A stretch of 64,000 nt of DNA, taken from NCBI GenBank assembly GCA_038380435.1, contig JAWZYU010000034.1, positions 3,020,704 to 3,084,703 of the forward strand, written 5' to 3'. Position 1 is the stretch's first letter. Each line of letters starts with the position of its first letter. The stretch comes from Ryuthela nishihirai (Eukaryota; Arthropoda; Arachnida; Araneae; Heptathelidae). The notes beneath the pieces are model-generated. The model was not told where the DNA came from. It searched no databases and was given only the letters and a program-made list of their open reading frames with translations. The translations under genes were made by a program, and so were the position numbers. This document shows, one piece after another, positions 42,218-52,596 of the stretch.

Positions 42218-43085
42218 ATAACACCCAGAATAGCATAGGCGAAATAAAACGTTTTCTCTCGAGGCACAATCGAAATGAAACAGTTTTCTCTTCTGAGCAC
42301 AGGCGAAATAAAAACTTTTCTCTCCGGAGGTACAAACGAAAAAAAAGTTTTCCTCTCTAAGACACAAACTAAATAAAACATTTTCTCCTTTGAGGCACAA
42401 GCGAAAAAAAACGTTTCCTCTTCTAGGCATAAGCGAAATAAAACAGTTTTCTCTTCTGAGGCATAAGCGAAATAAAACAGTTTTCTCTTCTGAGGCATAA
42501 GCAAAATAAAACAGTTTTCTCTTCTGAGGCATAAGCGAAATAAAACAGTTTTCTCTTCTGAGGCATAAGCGAAATAAAACAGTTTTCTCTTCTGAGGCAT
42601 AAGCGAAATAAAGCAGTTTTCTCTTCTGAGGCATAAGCGAAATAAAACAGTTTTCTCTTCTGAGGCATAAGCGAAATAAAACAGTTTTCTCTTCTGAGGC
42701 ATAAGCGAAATGAAACAGTTTTCTCTTCTGAGGCATAAGCGAAATAAAGCAGTTTTCTCTTCTGAGGCATAAGCGAAATAAAACAGTTTTCTCTTCTGAG
42801 GCATAAGCGAAATAAAACAGTTTTCTCTTCTGAGGCATAAGCGAAATAAAACAGTTTTCTCTTCTGAGGCATAAGCGAAATAAAACAGTTTTCTCTTCTG
42901 AGGCATAAGCGAAACAAAAGTTTTCTCTTCTGAGGCATAAGCGAAATAAAACAGTTTTCTCTTCTGAGGCATAAGCGAAATAAAACAGTTTTCTCTTCTG
43001 AGCACAGGCGAAATAAATTAGTTTTCTTTTCTGAAGCATAAGAGAAATAAAACATCTTTCTCTTCCGAAGCGAAATATAACATTT
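42218..43085 (-). repeat. Minisatellite, 34-bp unit, about 25 copies
   Basis: The unit is GAGGCATAAGCGAAATAAAA plus CAGTTTTCTCTTCT. The core (about 42425-43015) holds some 17 very regular copies; both flanks (42218-42424 and 43016-43085) hold degenerate ones. Since 34 is not a multiple of 3, each minus frame repeats a 34-residue peptide. This is a repeat artefact and not a protein. Confidence 0.95.
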
Positions 43086-43840
43086 TTCCCTTTTGATGGA
43101 GATAAAAGAAAATTGTTTTCAGCGAGAAAGTCTCCTGCGCATTTCAGACTGAAAAACGGAAAATAAAAAATATATATATATATCAAAAATAAATTAGCAC
43201 CCACCTATATTCTTGTGTGTGCCCAAAAAAGAATAAAAAGGGATAATAATATGAAAGAATAAATTTCCTGATTCATTTTAACTTCAAATGAAGATAGAAG
43301 CAAAAAAAAAAAGGATATTTCCACCATATTTTTCCTTTAAAATAAATATGAATGAGATTTATTTCTTCATTGTTATTATGATTTACTGTCATACTTAATA
43401 TTTTCAGACGCATGAAAGAAGATGATTATTATTTTCATTATTTTATTTCACTTATTTATGCTCAGAAATGAATTAGAGTAATGGAAAATTAATTATTAAT
43501 TAAATATTAAATTTCCATTATTGCTTATTAATTAAAATTAAAAAAGGTACTGACTGATAATAATAGTAGAAACATTTTGGAAGAGTTTTTAATTTCAATA
43601 TTATTTCAAATGCGAAATTCATCATTTTTTTATATAAAATTTTTAGGAAGCCACTTTACTGGGTTTCATATGAACCACAATTGAATTTGTTAATTAAATT
43701 TTCGCGATATGACTAATTACCGATACAATCAGGGACGGAATAGAAGGGGCAAACATGCCTTGTTCATAGAAACAGAGTACCATAAAATAATGTTTGTTTT
43801 TAAAGATATTGTTTCAAGTGTCTTTAACCCCAGCGAAAGT
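43086..43840. other. AT-rich DNA, nothing recognised
   Basis: A TA microsatellite near 43170-43182 and long A/T runs. No gene. Confidence 0.45.
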
Positions 43841-43985
43841 AAAGCAATGCGTTTTGAAAGTAGCTCAGTCCAAAATAGCGGGTAGTGCCCAGAAATTCGA
43901 TTTCAATAGTTAGTACATTACTTTTTACCTAAGAACGCAAAACTTTAATCCATAAAAATTGATTTCACCACTTGGAGTATAGATG

Positions 43986-44254
43986 GGTTGGGTTGTTTTA
44001 CCTCTGAGCGGGGACACCGATGGGCTTGGAAAGGCCGCCGTCCGTCGGATGGGACGTTAAGCCGTGGCCCCGTGTGTGGGAGAGCCATACCCTGTGCACG
44101 TTAAAGAACAAGCTGGATGGCCTTGACGGGAGGCTACCATCTGTCTCCCAACAGCTGTTCCAGTGGGTCCCCTCCCCCAACCTTCTCTGAGCCTTCGGGG
44201 TCCATGTGACCTGGCCATTTAGCCCATGGTGTGCAAAAAAGTGCCGCTCAGAGG
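43986..44254 (+). mobile_element. SINE-A head-less copy fused to an inverted tail start
   Basis: 43986-44010 begins like a minus-strand tail (GGTTGTTTTACCTCTGAGCG). From 44011 it continues as a plus-strand SINE from GGGACACCGATGGGC to CTCAGAGGT. This piece is absent from copy 2 of the duplication. Confidence 0.75.
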
Positions 44255-44258
44255 TTGG

Positions 44259-44520
44259 TTGGGTTGTTTTACCTCTGAGCGGCACATTTTTTGCACACAA
44301 TGCGTTAAATGGTCATGTCACGAGGATCCCCGAGGGCTCAAAGAAGATTGGGGGAAAGGGACCCACTGGACTGCTGTTAGGGGACAGATTGTAGCCTCCC
44401 GTGAAGGCCATCCATCCAGCGTGTTCCTTAACGTGCACAGATTACGATTCTCACGGGACGACTACTTTACTTTCCTCCTAAGAACGGCGGCCTCTTGAAA
44501 TCCATTGGTCTTATTTGCTC
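44259..44520 (-). mobile_element. Diverged SINE-A subfamily copy
   Basis: A distinct version: GCACACAATGCGTTAAATGG, CATCCATCCAGCGTG (doubled CATC) and TCTCACGGGACGAC in place of the usual body. It ends without a recognisable tRNA head. The same variant is at 45068-45338. Confidence 0.75.
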
Positions 44521-44533
44521 ACCAAGGTTAGTG

Positions 44534-44917
44534 TTGGGTTGTTTTACCTCTGAGCGGCACTTTTTTGCACACCATGGGCTAAATGGCCAGGTCACATGGA
44601 CCCCGAAGGCTCAGAGAAGGTTGGGGGAGGGGACCCACTGGAACAGCTGTTGGGAGACAGATGGTAGTCTCCCATCAAGGCCCTCCAGCGTGTTCTTTAA
44701 CGTGCACAGCTATGGCTCTCCCGCACACGGGGCCACGGCTTAACGTCCCATCCGGCGGACGGTGGCCTTTCCAAGCCCATCGGTGTCCCCTACTGACCGT
44801 GGGCAGGGGGAGGGGGGAATTTTGCGGAGATAAATCTCACGCTGACCAGGCTGGGACTCGAACCTGGGAACTACAGATTACCAACCTGGCGCTCCCGACT
44901 GAGCCACCCCCGCCCCA
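44534..44917 (-). mobile_element. SINE-A, full length
   Basis: Tail at 44534, tRNA head to CCACCCCCGCCCC at 44917. ACCAAG follows the head and also occurs just left of the tail (about 44521), a possible short target duplication. Orthologous in position to 45343-45655. Confidence 0.88.
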
Positions 44918-45067
44918 CCAAGAAAAGCAATGCGTTATGAAAGTAGGTCAGTCCAAAATGGCGGATATTGCCCAGAAATTCGATTTCAATAGTTAGTAAA
45001 TGACTTTTTACCTAAGAACGCATAACTTTAATCCATAAAAATTGATTTCACCACTTGGGGAATAGAT

Positions 45068-45338
45068 GGGTTGGGTTGTTTTACCTCTGAACGGCACATT
45101 TTTTGCACACAATGCGTTAAATGGTCATGTCACGAGGATCCTCGAGGGCTCAAAGAAGATTGGGGGAAGGGGACCCACTGGACTGCTGTTAGGGGACAGA
45201 TGGTAGCCTCCCGTGAAGGCCATCCATCCAGCGTGTTCCTTAACGTGCACAGATTACGATTCTCACGGGACGACTGCTCTACTTTCCTCCTAAGAACGGC
45301 GGCCTCTTGAAATCCATTGGTCTTATTTGCTCACCAAG
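45068..45338 (-). mobile_element. Diverged SINE-A subfamily copy
   Basis: Same variant as 44259-44520, nearly identical, present here as part of the tandem duplication. Confidence 0.75.
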
Positions 45339-45342
45339 GTTA

Positions 45343-45655
45343 GTGTTGGGTTGTTTTACCTCTGAGCGGCACTTTTTTGCACACCATGGGCTAAATGGCC
45401 AGGTCACATGGACCCCGAAGGCTCAGAGAAGGTTGGGGGAGGAGACCCACTGGAACAGCTGTTGGGAGACAGATGGTAGCCTTCCGTCAAGGCCATCCAG
45501 CGTGTTCTTTAACGTGCACAGGGTATGGCTCTCCCGCACACGGGGCCAAGGCTTAACGTCCCATCCGACGGACGGCGGCCTTTCCAAGCCCATCGGTGTC
45601 CCCTACTGACCGTGGGCAGGACGGGGAATTTTGCGGAGATAAATCTCAACGTTGA
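45343..45655 (-). mobile_element. SINE-A lacking the tRNA head
   Basis: From tail to CTCAACGTTG, ending before the tRNA-like part. ACCAAGGTTAG occurs just before it (about 45333-45343) and just after (about 45655-45665), so this looks like a genuine 5'-truncated insertion or a head loss. Confidence 0.8.
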
Positions 45656-45685
45656 CCAAGGTTAGGTTGGTGGTTTAAAGTAGAT

Positions 45686-45889
45686 CAGGAGTTCTCAACG
45701 TCGGGTACGCGGTAAAATTTTTTTGGTACGCCGTGAGAGCTCAAAAGTCGCTAGATCTAGTAAGTCAGCGTTTTATTTTTTTCCCATTATTAAACTATAA
45801 CTATAGTTTTATCTATCTAAACAAGGGGTACGCCAATTACATACACATTTCCAGGTGGTTCATGAAGCTTAAAAGGTTGAGAACCACTG
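45686..45889. mobile_element. Short hAT-like MITE
   Basis: 204 bp with ends CAGGAGTTCTCAAC and the inverse of CAGTGGTTCTCAAC. Flanks AAGTAGAT (45678-45685) and ATGTAGAT (45890-45897) match at 7 of 8 positions, as expected for hAT. No coding capacity. Confidence 0.75.
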
Positions 45890-45980
45890 ATGTAGATAAA
45901 TCTCAACGTTGGAATAGGCTGGACTTGAACCAGGGAACCATAAATTACGAGCCTAGCGCGCTACCGACTGAGAAACCTTT
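45890..45980 (-). mobile_element. SINE-A head fragment
   Basis: ATAAATCTCAACGTTGG through GAGCCTAGCGCGCTACCGAC: the tRNA-like head of an older SINE-A, cut by the hAT MITE. Confidence 0.7.
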
Positions 45981-46290
45981 ACCATAGTTTAAGGTGGAAC
46001 TAGACGAAATATTTGCGATTTAACACGCATTGTGTCCGTACAGATCAGAAATATTTAATTTATCTAAATTATTTTATAAAAATTTTTATTTATAAATTCA
46101 CGAATCTTTTCCCTAGGAGATTAGACGTTAGGAAATGGGGGGGGGGGGGAGTTTTAGGGGGTTGGAAAAAAAATGGATTAAAGAGTGAAAACTGTTTTTT
46201 TCACTGAGTTCCACATGGACTGCACCCCGCATGACGAATTGTTAAGCTTCATTTACCACTGCTTTGATTAATATCGCGTTTTTCGGGAAC
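45981..46290. other. Unique DNA with a G tract, nothing recognised
   Basis: A run of 13 G at about 46137-46149. No gene or known repeat. Confidence 0.4.
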
Positions 46291-47056
46291 GAAAGGAGCG
46301 GGAATGGTTCCATCTGTAGGCTCGTAATCTGTAGTTCCCAGATTAGAGTCCCGGCTGAACCAGCTTGAGATTTGTTTCCGCAAAATTCCCCACCCTGCCC
46401 ACGGTCAGTAGGGGACACCGATGGACTTGGAAAGGCCGCCGTCCGTCGGATGGGACGTTAAGTACGGGAGAGCCATACCCTGTGCACGTTAAAGAACACG
46501 CTGGATGGTCTTGACGGGAGACTACCATCTGTCTCCCAACAGCTGTTCCAGTGGGTCTCCTCCCCCAACCTTCTCTGAGCCTTCGGGGTCAATGTGACTG
46601 GGGCGGGGGTGGCTCAGTCGGTAGCGCGCCAGGCTCGTAATCTGTAGTTCCCAGGTTCGAGTCCCAGCTGGGTCAGCGTTGAGATTTATTTCCGCAAAAT
46701 TCCCTGCCCTGCTCACGGTCAGTAGGGGACACCGATGGGCTTGGAAAGGCCGCCGTCCGTCGGATGGGACGTTAAGCCGTGGCCCCGTGTGCGGGAGAGT
46801 CATACCCTGTGCACGTTAAAGAACACGCTGGATGGCCTTGACGGGAGGCTACCATCTGTCTCCCAACATCTGTTCCAGTGGGTCCCCTCCCCCAACCTTC
46901 TCTGAGCCTTCGGGGTCCTTGTGGCCTGGCCATTTAGCCCATGGTGTGCAAAAAAGTGCCGCTCAGAGGTAAAACAATCCAATCCAAAAGTCAATGTGAC
47001 CTGGCCATTTAGCCCATGGTGTGCAAAAAAGTGACGTTCAGAGGTAAGACAACCCA
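46291..47056 (+). mobile_element. SINE-A split by a younger SINE-A
   Basis: The outer copy covers 46291-46598 and 46990-47056. Its head and body are partly deleted (TTAAGTACGGGAG skips the CCGTGGCC segment). The inner copy separates GGTCAATGTGAC from CTGGCCATTTAGCC. Confidence 0.85.
46599..46989 (+). mobile_element. SINE-A nested in SINE-A
   Basis: Flanked by the exact 11-bp duplication GTCAATGTGAC (46588-46598 and 46990-47000), which is itself SINE-A sequence. Close to the family consensus by eye. Confidence 0.93.
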
Positions 47057-47165
47057 AATACTTCCCCTAACTTTCGTTGAGTCCTCGTGGTCCCTGTGAC
47101 TTTGCCATATAGTTATTGTGTGCAGAATACAATAACGTGTCTTTCAGTAGCAAAAGAACCCAACT
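47057..47165 (+). mobile_element. Decayed SINE-A tail
   Basis: CCCCTAACTTTCGTTGAGTC, TGGTCCCTGTGACTTTGCCA and AAAAGAACCCAACTC are recognisable but strongly diverged from the consensus tail. Confidence 0.55.
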
Positions 47166-47815
47166 CGGTAACGAAGTAAAGACATTAGGCCTAGATCCAC
47201 GGTATATGCATCAAAACCTTTTCTCTGGAGAAAGGCAACAAAGGTAATGTAAACATGGATATTGGAAAGGATATTCTGATGAAATTGTGCAGAGAGTGAA
47301 AAATGATGATGTGTTTCAGTCTGTTACGTAACAAAAGAGATTCCATGCATGATTATCCCTTTCGTGGGGGATGACGGTAGAGAAGAAGAAGTTCATGCAA
47401 AGTTAATAACTGGAAAAGTACTCGAAGGAAGGAAACAAAACTGCTGCCAAATGGATGGCTAATGGCTGTGAATGGAGCGACTCAATAACTAATTCACAAA
47501 TCCAGGTATAGGAAGATGTGGAAAGCGCATAATGCTCAACGTTTGCATTAGAGATGGAACCAAATGGAATCTAATGTCCTTGCAATTCAGCAGAGCGTCA
47601 GCTGACGAAAAATACACTTAAAGGAATTATTCTTAAAATTTTCAGAAGAAATTCCCATGAAGAGATGAGAGCGAAACTCTTTTCAGTGAAATAACCTTAC
47701 ATCTTAAATCTATATTCCAGCTACCTTAGGTTCTGTTGTTTGAACCTAGAAAGGCGATTTTTTTTTTGAAAGCAAGGAATGAAATAGCTTGATCTCGACA
47801 ACCCCGAAGCTTAAC
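47166..47815. other. Unique DNA, nothing recognised
   Basis: No convincing frame or known repeat. Confidence 0.4.
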
Positions 47816-47828
47816 ACACTTTTGAAGG

Positions 47829-48210
47829 TTGGGTTGTTTTACCTCTGAGCGGCACTTTTTTGCACACCATGGGCTAAATGGCCAGGTCACATGGACCCGA
47901 AGGCTCAGAGAAGGTTGGGGGAGGGGACCCACTGGAACAGCTGTTGGGAGACAGATGGTAGCCTCCCGTCAAGGCCATCCAGCGTGTTCTTTAATGTGCA
48001 CAGAGTATGGCTCTCATGCACCAGGGCTACGGCTTAACGTCCCATCCGACGGACGGCGGCCTTTCCAAGCCCATCGGTGTTCCCTACTGACCGTGGGCAA
48101 GGCGGGGAATTTTTCGGAGATAAATCTTAACGCTGCCCCAGCTGGGACTCGAACCTGGGAACTACAGATTACGAGCCTGGCGCGCTACCGACTGAGCCAC
48201 CCCCGCCCCT
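47829..48210 (-). mobile_element. SINE-A, full length
   Basis: Flanked by the exact 13-bp duplication ACACTTTTGAAGG (47816-47828 and 48211-48223). Confidence 0.93.
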
Positions 48211-48366
48211 ACACTTTTGAAGGAAGAAACCTATTGAACACTTTTAGGGTGGGAAAACACACTACATTGGGATGAGGAAACTCACTTGACACCTGTTAAA
48301 TGGACGATGAATGGCTATTAGGGAGAGAGAATCCATTTTACAGAGGTTTGAATTCGCATGGCGGTG

Positions 48367-48752
48367 GGGCGGGGGTGGCTCAGTCGGTAGCGCGCCAGGC
48401 TCGTAATCTGTAGTTCCCAGGTTCGAGTCCCAGCTGGGTCAGCGTTGAGATTTATCTCCGCAAAATTCCCCGCCTTCCCCACGGTCAGTAGGGGACACCG
48501 ATGGGCTTGGAAAGGCCGCTGTCCGTCGGATGGGATGTTAAGCCGTGGCCCCGTGTACGGGAGAGCCATACCCTGTGCACGTTAAAGAACACGCTGGATG
48601 GCCTTGACGGGAGGCTACCATCTGTCTCCCAACAGCTGTTCCAGTGGGCCCCCTCCCCCAACGTTCTCTGAGCCTTCGGGGTCCATGTGACCTGGTCATT
48701 TAGCCCATGGTGTGCCAAAAATTGTCGCCCAGAGGTAAAACAACCCAACCCG
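48367..48752 (+). mobile_element. SINE-A, full length
   Basis: Complete head (GGGGCGGGGGTGGCTCAGTC, B box GGTTCGAGTCC) to CAACCCAACCC. Right neighbour is a minus-strand SINE piece; no clear target duplication. Confidence 0.88.
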
Positions 48753-48759
48753 CTTTTGA

Positions 48760-48930
48760 AAGTTGGGTTGCTGTACCTCTCAACGACATTTTTTTGCACA
48801 CAATGAACTGAATTGCCTGGTCACAAGAACCCCTAAGGCTCAGAGAAGGTTGGGAGAGTTGACCCACTGGAACAGCTGTTGGGAGACAGATGGTAGCCTC
48901 CCATCAAGGCCATCCAGCGTGTCCTTTAAC
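48760..48930 (-). mobile_element. SINE-A fragment, tail half, diverged
   Basis: GTTGGGTTGCTGTACCTCTC to GCGTGTCCTTTAAC. At 48930 it switches abruptly to a plus-strand SINE, making an inverted SINE junction. Confidence 0.75.
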
Positions 48931-49236
48931 ATTTATATCCGCAAAATTCCCCGCCCTGCCCACGGTCAGTAGGGGACACCGATGGGCTTAGAAAGGCCGC
49001 CGTCCATCGGATGGGACGTTAAGCCGTGGCTCCGTGTGAGGGAGAGCCATACCCTATGCACGTTAAAGATCACGCTGGATGGCCCTTGACGGGAGGCTAC
49101 CATCTGTCTCCCAACTGCTGTTCCAGTGGGTCCCCTCCCCCAACGTCTCTGAGCCTTCGGAGTCCTTGTGACCTGGCCATTTAGCCCATGGTCTGCAAAA
49201 AAAGTGCTGCTGAGAGGTAAAACAACCCAACCCATT
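48931..49236 (+). mobile_element. SINE-A lacking the tRNA head
   Basis: Begins ATTTATATCCGCAAAATTCC and runs to CAACCCAACCCA. Joined to the inverted tail half on its left. Confidence 0.8.
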
Positions 49237-49239
49237 CTT

Positions 49240-49690
49240 TTCTTCTTCAGGCGGACGACGAAATTAAGTGCGAGTTTTTTGACACCATTTTAACTATTAA
49301 ACACATTTTACTCAATTGCCCTGTTTTACCTTAGACAGATGTTTATTTTTTTACCTTCCACGATTTTACGGCAGAGCCTCTTACACTCAGCCAACTTTTA
49401 TCTGATACCTCTTTTTTTTTACCCTCTGTATTTTTCTTTTTACTTTTTACAGGTTATTTTAACAGATTGTAATTCTATGGATTTGTCTTTTAAACCCTAT
49501 TCAACCTGAGTCTTCTACACCTGGATTGGTTTTACCATTTATAACTTTGTATTTCTGTCTTTACACCTATTTATTTGTTTTATCCTTTCTTGAATTTTAA
49601 CTTTGGTTGTGGGTTTCTACTTCTTTTGCTCTTTTATTCATCTCTTTTGGCATATTATGGCCTCATCTGCCAAAGTAAAATATCCGCTCC
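49240..49690 (+). mobile_element. 5'-truncated I-like LINE, 3' end
   Basis: Translation near 49265-49470 matches the ORF2 C-terminus of the complete I-like LINE: KCEFFDTILTIKHILLNC, then FTFHDFTAEPLTLSQLLSD against the same positions of 8275-11985. Frameshifts are present. The 3' UTR aligns loosely and has a hairpin, TTTGGCA at 49646-49652 pairing with TGCCAAA at 49668-49674. This is an older copy or sister subfamily. Confidence 0.78.
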
Positions 49691-49799
49691 TTGACTCTCA
49701 GCACTCCGATAATTGATTGTGAGCGTCGCGATTTCCATCCAGCATCTCGATGCTTTTCACTTTTCGTAATTCAATTTCTGTCTCGCAAAAACAAGGATA

Positions 49800-50646
49800 C
49801 AGTCGCTCAAAACAATATCCGAACACTACGATTGATTCAAGAATTCAGAAAAAATATCTGGCAACGATTGTTTTAGAAATTAGTGATCTGGCAACCTTCG
49901 TGTCACGTAATTACAGAATTCAGGTAAAACATCTGGAGCGTGTACAATAACTGTACACGCTCCAGTTACCGTTCACAGCAAACTGGAGCGTGTGCAGTTA
50001 CTGCACTTTGCTGTGAACGGTAACTGCACACGCTCAATATTTTCGTGAGTGAGCCCATACGATCTAGTATCAAAAAAATATGACCACCTACAGTCGCTCA
50101 AAAAAGTATCCGAACACTATGGTTGATTACAGAATTCAGAAAAAATATCTGGCAACGATTATTTTTAGAAATTAGTGATCTGGCAACCTTCGTGTCACGT
50201 GATTACAGAATTCAGGAAATATATCTGGAGCGTGTACAGCAACTGTACACGCTCCAGTTACCGTTCACAGCAAACTGGAGCGTGTGCAGTTACTGCACAC
50301 GCTCCAGTTTGCTGTGAACGGTAACTGCACACGCTCAATATTTCCGTGAGTGAGCCCACACGATCTAGTATCAAAATAATATGACCACCTACAGTAGCTC
50401 AAAAAAGTATCCGAACACTATGGTTAATTGCAGAATTCAGAAAAAATATCTGGCAACGATTTTTTTAGAAATTAGTGATCTGGCAACCTTCGTGTCGGTA
50501 CGAAGGTTGCCAGATCACTAATTTCTAAATCACTTCGGTGACACGAAGGTTGCCAGATCACTAATTTCTAAAAAAAATATCGTTGCCAGATATTTTTCTG
50601 AGTTCTTTAATGAACCATAGTGTTCGGATAGTTTTTTGAACGACTG
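49800..50646. mobile_element. Composite foldback element, two tandem units plus closing hairpin
   Basis: Starts CAGTCGCTCAAAACAATATC after TA (49798-49799) and ends GAACGACTG before TA (50647-50648). Units start at 49800 and 50093 and a terminal copy at about 50391, a period of 293-299 bp. Each unit holds hairpins GGAGCGTGTACAG-CAA-CTG and a long palindrome; at 50258-50324 it is 67 bp and perfect. The closing third is the simple foldback (50391-50646). No transposase frame. Confidence 0.85.
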
Positions 50647-50649
50647 TAC

Positions 50650-51600
50650 TGAAGAAACAGTTAAAATGCTCACGAGTCAAATTTATGATGGACTTAATGA
50701 AAACAAAAATGTAGCTGTTTCATTTGTAGATATTTTTAAAGCTCTTGATTCGTGATCCATTTGCATAAAGTTAGTTAGAAGAAACGTAATCAGTTAGAAA
50801 ACAGGTAAATTATGGAATTACAGTTACTTTATTGATTTAAATCATATTTAACAAAGAAAACACAGAAAGTTAAGATTAAAACTGTTTCGAACAGCTCTAA
50901 AATGATAAATTTTGAGTACCTCAAGGTTCCGTTTTGGGACTACAATTATTTTTGAGTGTATAAAAATGATCTTTAAGACCTAAAGATTAAGGTTAATATT
51001 ATTTCCTTTAATGATGACATGCCCTTAGCATACTCGCATATTGAGGATGCTAATATTGATTTAAGCAGAATATTAATATTCATTTGGCTGTTTTGAGGAA
51101 GTGGTTTGATAAAAATAAACTATCTATTAATATATAAAAGGCAAAATATATATGTATATCAATGTAAAACGGAATGATGCTAATCTAGGTGAATTTTATT
51201 AGTACGATCTGAAATATTTATTGTCATTAAGCGATACAAGCATGCGATCTCTCTGAGTGTTGTGAATAAAAGAGTCTTCTAATTGCATAAAATATTGTCT
51301 ATTGGTGTTATCAAGGAAGATATCACTCCGATTTTAATATCGATCAATTTTAGAAGAAAGATTATCTTGAGCCGGATGGGATAAGAACCCACGACCTCGT
51401 GATAACATGTCAGGTGATCAATCCTCTAAAATTAATCGACGTTAAATTCAGAGTGAACTTCCTTGATAGTTCAACAAATTTGTCGAAAAATCTCTTAATA
51501 TTTTGGCGATTTTTTTTGAAAAACAGTTAAATTGGAATGATCATATTCAAAAATTTGCTTCAAAAATTGAGAGTTTAATTACCTTCAACTTGCAACTGTG
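50650..51600 (+). pseudogene. Heavily decayed LINE reverse transcriptase
   Basis: Plus-strand traces: LTSQIYDGLNENKNVAVSFV and DIFKALDS (about 50665-50750, motif A), a VPQGSVLG-like site at about 50918-50942 (motif B), FNDDMPLAY at about 51008-51034 (catalytic loop), and further Asn/Lys-rich sequence. Every frame is broken. Layout resembles the CR1/L2-like LINE at 29.1 kb. Confidence 0.6.
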
Positions 51601-51728
51601 AGTTGACCCGCTAACATCCAGGGTAGGCAGGTTTGTTTTCAGAAAGAATTGTTTGTTTTTAGAGATATATTAAAAACAATTTATTTTTCTTTCCTACGTG
51701 TTGATCAGTAATTGATTCGCACTTTGTG

Positions 51729-52108
51729 GGTTGGGTTGTTTTACCTCTGAGCGGCACTTTTTTGCACACCATGGGCTAAACGGCCAGGTCACATGGACCC
51801 CGAAGACTCAGAGAAGGTTGGGGGAGGGGACCCACTGGAACAGCTATTGGGAGACAGATGATAGTCTCCCGTCAAGGCCATCCAGCGTGTTCTTTAACGT
51901 GCACAGGGTATGGCTCTCCCGCACACGGGGCCACGGCTTAACGTCCCATCCGACGGACGGCGGCCTTTCCAAACCCATCGGTGTCCCCTACTGACCGTGG
52001 GCAGGACGGGGAATTTTGCGGAGATAAATCTCAACGCTAACCCAGCTGGGACTCGAACCTGGGAACTACAGATTACGAGCCTGGCGCGCTACCGACTGAG
52101 CCACCCCC
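51729..52108 (-). mobile_element. SINE-A, full length
   Basis: Flanked by GCACTTTGTG (51719-51728) and GCACTTTATG (52109-52118), a 10-bp duplication with one change. Confidence 0.92.
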
Positions 52109-52118
52109 GCACTTTATG

Positions 52119-52481
52119 AATCTCGCAAAAGTTTTAATTGCGCCCTGTAATGGTAGAAAATTTTGAAATTTTCAGGATTTTAAAAGAATATTACAAATAA
52201 ATTTATGCTGGAAATTTTGGAGTTAGAATCTGCAGGTTACGAAGTTTCAAATGAAAACAATGAACTAACACCTTACCTCTCAGAGTAAGATGGGAAAATG
52301 CAGCTACTTTGCTTTAAAAAATAGTTGAAAAATTCTTTTTTATTGGATTGGTACTAACGAAATATAATTCGTATTTTTCAAATCATTAGAAGGTTTTAAT
52401 TTGCATTGCTAGAGGGCACTAAATATAGAAGATGCGAAATTTTAACGAATGTTGCAAGTAATCTGTTTCTGATAAAGAAAA
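52119..52481. other. AT-rich DNA, nothing recognised
   Basis: May be further decayed LINE sequence; no motif seen. Confidence 0.35.
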
Positions 52482-52596
52482 ATAAATACTCCCTCAAGCA
52501 GCTGCTTGCCACAGTGGTCTGACAGGAATCTGTCAGTTTGTATAACTTAATAGAAGGTTTGAGAGGATGGCAGAACCTCAGCAGAAAAACGATAGA
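52482..52596 (-). mobile_element. SINE-B fragment, head missing
   Basis: Tail and body (CTCAAGCAGCTGCTTGCCAC, GGTCTGACAGGAATCTGTCA, GAGAGGATGGCAGAACCTCA) without the tRNA-like part. Confidence 0.75.

Larger units (their letters stand above)
43841..44923 (+). repeat. Tandem duplication, copy 1 (1,083 bp)
   Basis: AAAGCAATGCG starts here and again at 44924. Both copies contain the same leader (about 140 bp), a diverged SINE-A and a younger SINE-A at the same site. Copy 1 has an additional inverted SINE-A piece (44010-44254). Confidence 0.88.
44924..45656 (+). repeat. Tandem duplication, copy 2 (shorter)
   Basis: Repeats copy 1 without the inverted SINE piece and without the tRNA head of the younger SINE. 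Confidence 0.85.

Noticed and set aside
42425..43015. CRISPR-like regular repeats
   Set aside because: Repeats are directly adjacent without spacers, and the genome is eukaryotic.
42200..43204. Open frames of 334, 266 and 210 codons on the minus strand
   Set aside because: Translations of the 34-bp minisatellite. All three frames give the same 34-residue period.
47166..47815. Possible host exon in the unique stretch
   Set aside because: Frames are short with no recognisable domain or splice pattern.
48410..48450. tRNA genes (many perfect B boxes GGTTCGAGTCC)
   Set aside because: Each belongs to the tRNA-like head of a SINE followed by the same body; no acceptor stem closes properly.
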